Origin: Bacillus sp. ISL-37
GTDB lineage: Bacteria; Bacillota; Bacilli; Bacillales; Cytobacillaceae
Length of the DNA stretch: 33,613 bases
Direction: 5' to 3'
NCBI RefSeq assembly: GCF_018613315.1
Contig: NZ_JAGGQL010000058.1
Location: 1-33,613, forward strand
The notes under the pieces are model-generated. The model made no database searches and had not been told where the DNA came from. It saw only the letters and a program-made list of their open reading frames with translations. Made by a program: the position numbers and the translations under genes. This document shows positions 15,535-21,652 of the stretch, piece after piece. How positions within the stretch are numbered: position 1 is the first letter of the stretch; each line of letters begins with the position of its first letter.

Positions 15535-16365
15535 ATGCCTGAACTACCAGAGGTCGAAACCGTCAGACGGACATTAGAAGTTCTGACGATAGGCAAAAAA
15601 ATTAAAGAAGTCTCTGTTTTTTGGCCAAAGATGATTAAGCGTCCGACTGAGGTCGAGCAGTTCAATGATGCTCTGAAAGGCCAGACGATAAAAGATGTTG
15701 GCCGGAGAGGTAAATTCCTGATCCTTTACACGGAATTTTTCGCGCTTGTTTCCCACTTACGGATGGAAGGGAAATATGGAGTATTCAATACTGATGAACC
15801 TGTGGATAAGCACACGCATGTCATTTTCCATTTTACCGATGGAACAGAATTGCGCTACAAGGATGTCAGGAAATTCGGCACGATGCACCTTTATGAAAAA
15901 GGGAAAGAGTTTGAAACGCAGCCTCTTGCCGATTTAGGTCCGGAACCTTTTTCAGAAGATTTTTCAGTGGAATGGCTGTCTGAAAAACTAAAAAAAACCA
16001 ATAGAAAAATAAAGCCGGCACTGCTTGACCAAAAAATCCTTGTTGGCCTGGGGAATATCTATGTAGATGAGGCACTTTTCCGGGCGAAGATCCATCCCGA
16101 AAGGATTGCTAATTCTCTGACTCCAGATGAGGAGGCAGTGCTTTATAAGGAAATAGTCAGTACTCTGTCTGAAGCTGTTGAGAAAGGTGGCAGCACGATC
16201 CGTTCCTATGTGAACTCCCAAGGACAGATTGGCATGTTCCAGCTTCAGCTTTATGCATACGGACGCAAGGGTGAACCATGCAAGGTTTGCAGCACTCCAC
16301 TGGAGAAAACCGTTGTAGGCGGACGTGGTACTCATTATTGCCCGTCGTGCCAGAAACTTAAATAA
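15535..16365 (+). CDS. mutM: Formamidopyrimidine-DNA glycosylase (Fpg)
   Basis: Bifunctional DNA glycosylase/AP lyase that removes 8-oxoguanine and formamidopyrimidines. The protein is 276 residues, the length of B. subtilis MutM. The catalytic N-terminus PELPEVETVRR (Pro2 nucleophile, Glu3) is intact, provided translation starts at the ATG at 15535 after AAAGGCGGGA. A TTG at 15499 would bury Pro2 behind 12 extra residues and cannot be right. A conserved Lys60 is in RRGKFLIL. The helix-two-turn-helix region has LLDQKILVGLGNIYVDEALF. The C-terminal zinc finger has two CxxC pairs (CKVC and CPSC) with GRGTHYCPSCQ. It follows polA by 39 bp, as in other Bacilli. Confidence 0.97.
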   Translation: MPELPEVETVRRTLEVLTIGKKIKEVSVFWPKMIKRPTEVEQFNDALKGQTIKDVGRRGKFLILYTEFFALVSHLRMEGKYGVFNTDEPVDKHTHVIFHFTDGTELRYKDVRKFGTMHLYEKGKEFETQPLADLGPEPFSEDFSVEWLSEKLKKTNRKIKPALLDQKILVGLGNIYVDEALFRAKIHPERIANSLTPDEEAVLYKEIVSTLSEAVEKGGSTIRSYVNSQGQIGMFQLQLYAYGRKGEPCKVCSTPLEKTVVGGRGTHYCPSCQKLK

Positions 16366-16400
16366 TAATATCAGAATTTATATCATTTCAACTTCGAGAA

Positions 16401-16712
16401 TTGTCCAGCTCCAGCGCCTAGCCTCTCGAGACGTTTGTCTAGCTACGGCTCCTAACTCCTCGAGACGCTTCGGTCCTGCCAATGAAGTCAAAGAACGACT
16501 TCACTGTCAGGCCCTCCAGCGCTTGTCGGAGTTGGGCAGTCGCCTACGCTTTTCGAGTTCGGTCCGCCCAATGAAGTCAAAGAACGACTTCACTGGTCGG
16601 CCCTCTGAAGCACAGGACGTGCCAGACCCGCCAGCCACACGAAGTGGCGTTATAGGCGGGCAACGCTTGTCGGGGCTTACCAAGGCGCTTGCGCTTTTCT
16701 TGTATATTGGCT
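16401..16712 (+). repeat. GC-rich palindromic repeat family C, expanded copy
   Basis: About 310 bp starting TTGTCCAGCTCCAGCGCCTA and ending GGCGCTTGCGCTTTTCTTG. It is the reverse complement of the repeat at 27307-27469 but longer. An internal block is duplicated, giving two identical hairpins TGAAGTC-N7-GACTTCA at 16483-16503 and 16572-16592. An extra segment near 16615-16665 has its own hairpin. The rich G+C contrasts with the flanks. Open frames through it are accidental. It fills most of the 419-bp gap between mutM and ytaF. Confidence 0.8.
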
Positions 16713-16731
16713 TGTTGATTTTCTCACCATA

Positions 16732-16782
16732 ACTGGGCTCCTTCCATATACTAACGTAGCGATTGACAGGAAGGAGCTCAGT
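16732..16782 (+). promoter_or_regulatory. Hairpin that sequesters the ytaF ribosome site
   Basis: ACTGGGCTCCTTCC (16732-16745) pairs with GGAAGGAGCTCAGT (16769-16782) in a 14-bp stem with one G-U pair. The right arm contains the ytaF Shine-Dalgarno AAGGAG and ends 2 bp before its ATG. If the transcript begins upstream of 16732, the ribosome site is buried. It could also act as a poor terminator-like structure, but no T-run follows. Confidence 0.7.
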
Positions 16783-16784
16783 TT

Positions 16785-17417
16785 ATGGCACAAACAATCT
16801 CGCTGCTTTTACTTGCATTCGCTGTCAGCCTTGACAGTTTCAGTGTAGGGTTAACGTATGGATTGAGGAAAATGAAGATCCCGATTAAATCTATTTCTGT
16901 AATAGCCGTTTGTTCGGCTGTCGTCCTGATGGCAGCCATGATGATCGGGCATTTTCTTGAGAGCTTTTTTTCACCAGGAATGGCAGAGACACTGGGTGGC
17001 GCTGTCTTGATCGTTTTAGGCGGATGGGTACTATTCCAATTTTTCCGTGAAGACAAAACAGAATTGCTCTGTCACGAAAAAATAATCCTTAATCTTGAAA
17101 TCAAATCACTTGGTATCGTCATCAATATTTTGAAAAAACCAATGACAGCCGATTTTGACCGGTCGGGTACAATCAATGGAATTGAAGCTGTCATGCTCGG
17201 GCTTGCCCTTTCGCTTGATGCATTTGGTGCAGGGGTAGGGGCGGCGTTTTTAGGATTTTCTCCAGGATACCTGGCCTTGACAGTCGCCTGCATGAGTTCA
17301 TTATTTGTGTATGCAGGGATGAGGATGGGAAGTTATTTTTCGGAGAGCGGCTGGATGCAAAAATTTTCTTTTGTACCGGGAATATTATTGATCATAATTG
17401 GGTTGATGAAAATTTAA
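16785..17417 (+). CDS. ytaF: YtaF, sporulation membrane protein
   Basis: A 210-residue, roughly six-helix membrane protein of the YtaF family, annotated as sporulation-related and distantly like the MntP manganese exporters; substrate unproven. The two halves look like repeats: LLLAFAVSLDSFSVGLTYGL near the N-terminus and MLGLALSLDAFGAGVGAAFLG in the second half, each with a membrane-embedded Asp. Between them is a hydrophilic loop with DFDRSGTINGIE (about 125-136), which fits a canonical EF-hand calcium-binding loop (Asp1, Asp3, Ser5, Gly6, Ile8, Glu12). Start: the ATG at 16785 follows AAGGAG, which lies inside a hairpin. It ends 25 bp before coaE, so the two are likely co-transcribed. Confidence 0.88.
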   Translation: MAQTISLLLLAFAVSLDSFSVGLTYGLRKMKIPIKSISVIAVCSAVVLMAAMMIGHFLESFFSPGMAETLGGAVLIVLGGWVLFQFFREDKTELLCHEKIILNLEIKSLGIVINILKKPMTADFDRSGTINGIEAVMLGLALSLDAFGAGVGAAFLGFSPGYLALTVACMSSLFVYAGMRMGSYFSESGWMQKFSFVPGILLIIIGLMKI

Positions 17418-17442
17418 CAGGCCCTTGAAAGGATAAAATGGG

Positions 17443-18051
17443 ATGTCATTAGTTATCGGATTGACAGGAGGTATAGCAAGCGGAAAAAGCACGATATCAG
17501 CAATGTTCACTGACTTGGGCATCACAGTGATTGACGCAGATATCGAAGCCAGGCTTGCTGTGGAGCCAGGAGAAAAGGCATACAATGATATTGTCAGCCA
17601 TTTTGGCACTGAAATTTTAGCGGATGACCGAACGATAAACCGTTCTATGTTGGGTGAGATCATTTTTAACAATGAAGAAAAGCGCTTGCTGCTTAATTCG
17701 ATTGTCCATCCAGCAGTAAGGGAACGGATGGCACAGAAGAGAGCGAAAGCTGAAGAGGCGAATGAAAAAGCCGTTGTCCTGGACATTCCGCTTCTGTTTG
17801 AAAGCAAGCTGACAGGACTGGTCGAAAAAATCATCGTGGTATATGTGGATGAGAAAACCCAGTTGAAAAGACTGATGAAGCGAAACGGATTCTCGGAAGA
17901 AGAAGCATATTCCAGGATCAAATCACAAATGCCACTGAAGGATAAAGTCAGTTTGGCAGACGCAGTTATTGATAACAGCGGCAGCATCGAGCAATCAAGG
18001 CAGCAACTGAAGGTTATATTAAATAAATGGGAAATCTTAAGAGCCGAGTAG
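17443..18051 (+). CDS. coaE: Dephospho-CoA kinase
   Basis: Last step of coenzyme A synthesis: ATP-dependent phosphorylation of the ribose 3'-OH of dephospho-CoA. The protein has 202 residues. The P-loop is GLTGGIASGKST (6-17), followed by the substrate-binding DADIEARLAVEPG region, and the lid with VHPAVRERM and VLDIPLLFESKL. The C-terminal helix carries DAVIDNSGSIEQSRQQL, typical of the family. Start: the ATG at 17443 follows GAAAGGAT; an ATG five bases earlier runs into a stop at once. The stop codon TAG at 18049-18051 lies inside the terminator hairpin. Confidence 0.96.
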   Translation: MSLVIGLTGGIASGKSTISAMFTDLGITVIDADIEARLAVEPGEKAYNDIVSHFGTEILADDRTINRSMLGEIIFNNEEKRLLLNSIVHPAVRERMAQKRAKAEEANEKAVVLDIPLLFESKLTGLVEKIIVVYVDEKTQLKRLMKRNGFSEEEAYSRIKSQMPLKDKVSLADAVIDNSGSIEQSRQQLKVILNKWEILRAE

Positions 18052-18063
18052 GCTCTTTTTTTG
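18040..18063 (+). terminator. Terminator overlapping the coaE stop codon
   Basis: The stem AGAGCC/GGCTCT (18040-18045 and 18051-18056) is followed by eight T. Its left arm is coding sequence and the stop codon sits in the loop and the first base of the right arm. Confidence 0.85.
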
Positions 18064-18099
18064 TGGCTTGAACCGACTCATTTTTGATTAAGCATGTCG

Positions 18100-18204
18100 T
18101 AATTCCGGTATCGGACGGTTTATTCCTGGTTTTACTCGATTTAATCCCGGTTTCTAAAGTTTTAATCCAAGTTTCATAAGATATAATCCTAGTCAGGCTA
18201 AGAT
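18100..18204. repeat. Tandem array of five degenerate 21-bp units
   Basis: Units begin at 18100, 18121, 18142, 18163 and 18184, exactly 21 bp apart. Each opens with TA[AT]TCC or TAATTCC and most continue with GGTTT-like sequence. The later part of each unit is variable. It lies between the coaE terminator and the gapB promoter. The same period and copy number occur at 33386-33490 with a different unit. Confidence 0.75.
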
Positions 18205-18300
18205 TGTTGGCGTCTTTGAATTTACCGCTAAACGATTATTATTATCAGAATTATTTTATATTTTAAATGTGTGCATTTATTTATCACAAATAAAATTTAA

Positions 18301-18345
18301 TATGTTATACTAATACCATACAAAGGGGTTATTAAGTATAACACT
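18301..18345 (+). promoter_or_regulatory. gapB promoter with two CcpN-like operators
   Basis: TATGTTATACT at 18301-18311 matches the CcpN operator consensus TRTGHYATAYW at every position and contains an extended -10 (TGT-TATACT). AGTATAACACT at 18335-18345 is the same motif inverted, with one mismatch. CcpN represses gapB and pckA on glucose in B. subtilis, so glycolytic repression of this gapB is likely. I see no good -35. Confidence 0.75.
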
Positions 18346-18365
18346 AATTCGGAAGGGGCCGTACA

Positions 18366-19403
18366 ATGAAGGCGAGAATTGCGATTAACGGTTTTGGGAG
18401 AATTGGAAGAATGGTGTTCAGAAGAGCCATTCTTGAAGAGAATCTTGAGGTTGTAGCGATTAATGCGAGCTACCCAGCTGAAACACTGGCGCATTTAATA
18501 AAATATGATTCTACTCATGGACAATTTGCTGGTGAAGTCATTCCAGCTGATGATCATCTTATTGTAAACGGAAAGACAGTTAAGCTATTAAGCAATCGAA
18601 ATCCTGCTGAGCTTCCATGGAAGGAAATGAAGATTGATATTGTTATAGAAGCTACAGGAAAGTTTAATTCCCGTGAAAAGGCTGCACCTCATCTTGATGC
18701 TGGTGCAAAGAAGGTCATTTTGACAGCACCTGGTACGAATGAGGATATCACTATTGTTATGGGAGTAAATGAAAGCGCATTAAATATTGAAGAGCATGAT
18801 ATCATTTCGAATGCATCATGCACAACAAACTGCCTTGCACCGGTTGCGAAAGTGCTGGATGATACTTTCGGAATTGAAAATGGTTTGATGACAACTGTTC
18901 ATGCTTATACAAATGATCAGAATAATATCGATAACCCGCACAAGGATTTGCGCAGGGCGCGTTCTTGCGGCCAATCCATCATTCCAACTTCAACTGGGGC
19001 AGCAAAGGCACTTTCTCTTGTGCTTCCTCAGCTTAAAGGAAAGCTGCATGGTATGGCGCTAAGGGTACCGACTCCAAACGTCTCGCTTGTTGACCTTGTT
19101 GTCGACCTGAAGCGTGAGGTAACAGTGGACGAAATCAATGATGCATTCTATTCAGCATCTAAAGGAAGGCTCAAGGGCGTCCTTGATATCACAACAGATC
19201 CGCTTGTTTCAATCGACTTTAACACCAATGAACATTCGGCGATCATTGACGGCCTGTCTACAATGGTCATCGGTGCTAACAAAGTAAAGGTTCTTGCATG
19301 GTATGACAATGAATGGGGTTATTCAAGCAGGGTTGTAGACCTGACAAAGCATGTTGCCCACGCAATGTCCAATTCCAATTCAGCAACGGTAAGAGTAGGG
19401 TAA
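18366..19403 (+). CDS. gapB: Glyceraldehyde-3-phosphate dehydrogenase, gluconeogenic GapB type
   Basis: Runs the GAPDH reaction in the gluconeogenic direction, preferring NADP, as B. subtilis GapB does. The protein has 345 residues. The nucleotide motif is INGFGRIGR (7-15); the NAD-specifying Asp seen in glycolytic GapA is replaced (AINASYPAE, Ala34-Ser35). The catalytic Cys152 is in SNASCTTNCLAP and its partner is His179 in TTVHAYTNDQN. The family block PHKDLRRARSCGQSIIPTSTGAAKA and the C-terminal AWYDNEWGYSSRVVDL are present. Assignment to GapB rather than GapA also rests on its place between coaE and speD and on the CcpN-like operators. Start: the ATG at 18366 after GGAAGGGG. A strong terminator follows. 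Confidence 0.95.
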   Translation: MKARIAINGFGRIGRMVFRRAILEENLEVVAINASYPAETLAHLIKYDSTHGQFAGEVIPADDHLIVNGKTVKLLSNRNPAELPWKEMKIDIVIEATGKFNSREKAAPHLDAGAKKVILTAPGTNEDITIVMGVNESALNIEEHDIISNASCTTNCLAPVAKVLDDTFGIENGLMTTVHAYTNDQNNIDNPHKDLRRARSCGQSIIPTSTGAAKALSLVLPQLKGKLHGMALRVPTPNVSLVDLVVDLKREVTVDEINDAFYSASKGRLKGVLDITTDPLVSIDFNTNEHSAIIDGLSTMVIGANKVKVLAWYDNEWGYSSRVVDLTKHVAHAMSNSNSATVRVG

Positions 19404-19413
19404 TTTTCATAAC

Positions 19414-19447
19414 GCAAAAAGCTTGCTTACCGGCAAGCTTTTTTTAT
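19414..19447. terminator. Terminator after gapB
   Basis: A perfect stem AAAAAGCTTGC/GCAAGCTTTTT with a TTACCG loop and T-run. Confidence 0.9.
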
Positions 19448-19513
19448 TTCTGGTTGTGATAGGAATTGAAATTCACATTTTTTAATTTTTCTTAAAGGCT
19501 TATATATTTTTAA

Positions 19514-19724
19514 AGCTCCGTTGATTGAAGTGGAAGGCGCGCAGACTCCTGCGGGATCAGCTGGACAGGTGAGCCCCACAGGCGCCAACGGCGGCGAGGA
19601 GGCTCACCGCCAGCCCCGAGGAAGAATTGCTTATGAAAAAAGACGGCAAGTGGTCTTTTTCATATTCTTCCCGCGGAAAGCGAAGCGCCTGGAACGAAAA
19701 TCAACAGCCTTGTTTACCAGAGCC
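19514..19724 (+). mobile_element. MITE-like element, family B, copy 2, with internal hairpin insertion
   Basis: Shares the GC-rich core of the element before polA: GGATCAGCTGGACAGGTGAG, GAGGAGGCTCACCGCCAGCC and the right part GGAAAGCGAAGCGCCTGGAACG. Its ends are less intact: AGCTCCGTT at the left and AGAGCC at the right. Flanks ATTTTTAA and TTTTTCAA agree at 6 of 8 bases, a possible aged duplication. Between the core and the right part (about 19619-19670) is an insert absent from copy 1. That insert is itself a long hairpin: GAAGAAT/ATTCTTC, then ATGAAAAAAGAC against GTCTTTTTCAT with one bulge. Confidence 0.7.
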
Positions 19725-19841
19725 TTTTTCAAATTAGTTGAGATCCCCATGTAAAAATCCCAACAGTTTTTATAGCTAGATCCCCCCTAAAAGCCTATGG
19801 AATAGCTATCTCCCAAACTACAAAAATCGAAGCATAAAAAT

Positions 19842-19895
19842 CATGAAAAAAATTTGATTTCATGTGTTGCAAAAAAAATATAAACAAAGTATACT
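19842..19895 (+). promoter_or_regulatory. speD promoter with adjoining inverted repeat
   Basis: TTGCAA at 19867-19872, a 17-bp spacer and TATACT at 19890-19895. Just upstream CATGAAA (19842-19848) and TTTCATG (19858-19864) form a 7-bp inverted repeat that could be an operator. The start near 19902 leaves a leader of ~137 nt. Confidence 0.7.
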
Positions 19896-19904
19896 AGTCA
19901 TCGT

Positions 19905-20024
19905 GAACTTCTTAATAACGGTACCAATTGGCTACTTAAAGGGTTAGGACCTCTCTGGACTAACTTTCCCCCGTGGTAGTTAAGATACCATTGAAGCTAA
20001 GGAATTCATTCTAATATTGTTAGA
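19905..20024 (+). ncRNA. Structured RNA leader of speD, candidate riboswitch
   Basis: Nested pairings form one rod. P1 is GAACTTCTTA (19905-19914) with TAAGGAATTC (19998-20007), 9 of 10 pairs. P2 is 19917-19923 with 19986-19992, 6 of 7. P3 is TTGGCTAC (19928-19935) with GTAGTTAA (19976-19983), 8 pairs including two wobbles. P4 is 19940-19947 with 19960-19967, 8 pairs. A separate small hairpin TCTAA/TTAGA (20010-20024) runs into the Shine-Dalgarno AGAGGGGG. No terminator is present, so any control would be translational. I cannot match it to a named RNA family from memory. Confidence 0.6.
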
Positions 20025-20038
20025 GGGGGAAATTGAAT

Positions 20039-20419
20039 ATGGAAACAATGGGTCGTCATGTAATTTCTGAACTTTGGGGTTGCGATTTTGAAAAATTAAA
20101 TGATATGGATTTTATTGAACAAACTTTTGTTGGAGCAGCATTGAAATCAGGTGCTGAAATCCGCGAAGTGGCTTTCCACAAATTTGCGCCACAAGGCGTT
20201 AGCGGAGTTGTCATTATTTCTGAATCTCATTTAACTATTCATAGCTTCCCGGAACACGGATACGCCAGCATCGATGTTTACACTTGCGGTGATCTGGATC
20301 CTAACATTGCAGCTGACTATATTGCAGAAGCTCTTGGCGCTCAAACTCGTGAGAATATCGAAATTCCACGCGGCATGGGTCCTGTGCATGTGAAGCAAGC
20401 ACAAGCTAAAGCTCTATAA
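20039..20419 (+). CDS. speD: S-adenosylmethionine decarboxylase proenzyme (class 1B)
   Basis: Decarboxylates S-adenosylmethionine to give the aminopropyl donor for spermidine. The protein is 126 residues, the same length as B. subtilis SpeD. It is a proenzyme cleaved between Glu62 and Ser63 in [26 protein letters not shown]; Ser63 becomes the catalytic pyruvoyl group. His68 and Cys83 in that block are the usual proton-transfer residues. Start: the ATG at 20039 ([16 protein letters not shown]) is 9 bases after AGAGGGGG. A TTG two codons earlier is less likely. No spermidine synthase gene is adjacent. The gene is monocistronic, with its own promoter, a structured leader and a terminator. Confidence 0.97.
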   Translation: METMGRHVISELWGCDFEKLNDMDFIEQTFVGAALKSGAEIREVAFHKFAPQGVSGVVIISESHLTIHSFPEHGYASIDVYTCGDLDPNIAADYIAEALGAQTRENIEIPRGMGPVHVKQAQAKAL

Positions 20420-20437
20420 TTGAAAATATGAAAATTC

Positions 20438-20469
20438 ACAAGAGGTGTAGCGATACACCTCTTTTTATT
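20438..20469 (+). terminator. Terminator after speD
   Basis: A stem AAGAGGTGTA/TACACCTCTT with a four-base loop, followed by a T-rich tail. Confidence 0.88.
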
Positions 20470-20497
20470 TTGCCGTAAAATACGGTAGAATGATAAT
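20470..20497 (+). promoter_or_regulatory. Weak candidate promoter for the 20524 gene
   Basis: TTGCCG at 20470-20475, a 16-bp spacer and GATAAT at 20492-20497. A dyad CCGT/ACGG lies in the spacer. Confidence 0.4.
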
Positions 20498-20523
20498 AGA
20501 AATAACTTGCAGGAGGATTTTTG

Positions 20524-20928
20524 ATGTCTTTATTAAAATCCATAACAGGACGATACGAAAAATTCAGTGGAACAAGTGAAAACAATAGGGATGAGCAGCT
20601 GAAGACTCGTTATTATAAAACGAACTTTAACCAGATGTTCCAGACGGTCGAAGACTTGCTGAAGGCTGACCCTTCGCTTAAGATAACGAGTGTTTCCAAA
20701 GAACATGGAGAAATATCAGCCGAATTGAAGGGGAAGGTGCCCGCCTTTTTAACAGCGACAGTTATAACTACTAAAGCATTTGAGACAGCAGTCGACTTAC
20801 ATATCTCTACGGAAAAGTTTTCATTAGCAGGCATCAACCCGGCTTTAAAGCAGGAGTTGGTGAAGATTTATGAGAAACTGGACTCCGTACACTCGTTTAT
20901 TGGTTCAGGCAAGTATGGAAATCAATAG
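20524..20928 (+). CDS. Conserved hypothetical cytosolic protein
   Basis: A 134-residue soluble protein with no signal peptide or membrane segment. I cannot assign a function. It has a basic N-terminus (SLLKSITGRYEKF), the aromatic-rich segment TRYYKTNFNQMFQTVEDLL, then alternating beta-like strands (LKITSVSKEHGEISAEL, FLTATVITTKAFETAVDLHIST) and a C-terminal helix (LKQELVKIYEKLDSVHSF). This could be a small alpha/beta lipid- or ligand-binding-like fold, but that is speculation. Its position between speD and nrdR suggests the B. subtilis gene ytcF, which I cannot confirm. Start: the ATG at 20524 follows GCAGGAGG; a TTG directly before it is a less likely start. Confidence 0.8.
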   Translation: MSLLKSITGRYEKFSGTSENNRDEQLKTRYYKTNFNQMFQTVEDLLKADPSLKITSVSKEHGEISAELKGKVPAFLTATVITTKAFETAVDLHISTEKFSLAGINPALKQELVKIYEKLDSVHSFIGSGKYGNQ

Positions 20929-21054
20929 TTCCTCTTGTCGCGTCACCATCTTTTTAATAAGATAATACTATGATAATGCTTATGGACGTATTGGTGGAAC
21001 AAGCGAATGGTCCTTCGCTCATACTATATTTCAAAATATTCGGAGCTGATCGAA

Positions 21055-21516
21055 ATGAAATGTCCAACTTGCCAAAATAACTCTACCCGGGTTCTTGATT
21101 CAAGACCGGTTGACGATAGCCGATCAATTCGACGCAGACGCGAATGCGAAGCTTGCGGATTTCGCTTTACCACCTTCGAGAAGGTTGAAGAAATTCCTTT
21201 GATTGTCGTGAAAAAAGAAGGTACTCGTGAAGAGTTCAATCGGGAAAAACTCCTTCGCGGTTTAATAAAAGCTTGTGAAAAGCGGCCCGTCGCTTTGAAA
21301 GAGCTCGAGGATTTGGTTTCCGAAGTAGAAAAAGAACTTCGAAGCCATGGAGTTTCTGAAGTTAAGAGCGAAGCCGTTGGGGAAATGGTGATGGACAGGC
21401 TGGCGAAGATTGACGAAGTCGCCTATGTCCGGTTCGCGTCTGTTTACCGTCAGTTTAAGGATATCAATGTCTTTATTGATGAATTGAAAGAGTTGTTGAA
21501 AAAAGAGCAATCATAA
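21055..21516 (+). CDS. nrdR: Transcriptional repressor NrdR
   Basis: Nucleotide-sensing repressor of ribonucleotide reductase genes, 153 residues. The N-terminal zinc ribbon has two pairs, CPTC (Cys3, Cys6) and CEAC (Cys31, Cys34), with the DNA-binding [15 protein letters not shown] between. The ATP-cone domain (about 45-135) begins [39 protein letters not shown] and binds ATP or dATP in the family. The C-terminal helix ends [12 protein letters not shown]. Start: the ATG at 21055 gives the canonical MKCPTC; the open frame from 21007 would add 16 residues and has no ribosome site. It lies directly upstream of dnaB, as in other Bacilli. Confidence 0.97.
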   Translation: MKCPTCQNNSTRVLDSRPVDDSRSIRRRRECEACGFRFTTFEKVEEIPLIVVKKEGTREEFNREKLLRGLIKACEKRPVALKELEDLVSEVEKELRSHGVSEVKSEAVGEMVMDRLAKIDEVAYVRFASVYRQFKDINVFIDELKELLKKEQS

Positions 21517-21548
21517 CACCTGGGGTCTTGTGGGTTACAGTAAACTTA

Positions 21549-21577
21549 AGGAGCTGAAGGGAACTTCAGCTCTTTTT
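21549..21577 (+). terminator. Terminator between nrdR and dnaB
   Basis: A perfect 9-bp stem GAGCTGAAG/CTTCAGCTC with a GGAA loop and a T5 tail. Confidence 0.85.
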
Positions 21578-21652
21578 AATAAAAAAGAGCTCAAATAGCG
21601 GTTAATTATGTAAAAGCAGTTCTTTTTAACGATTCAGAATGGAGGGAAAAGG

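Noticed and set aside
16325-16732. 135-codon frame after mutM
   Set aside because: It is read from the GC-rich family C repeat and overlaps the end of mutM.
19521-19754. 77-codon frame after gapB
   Set aside because: It is a translation of the family B element and its inserted hairpin.
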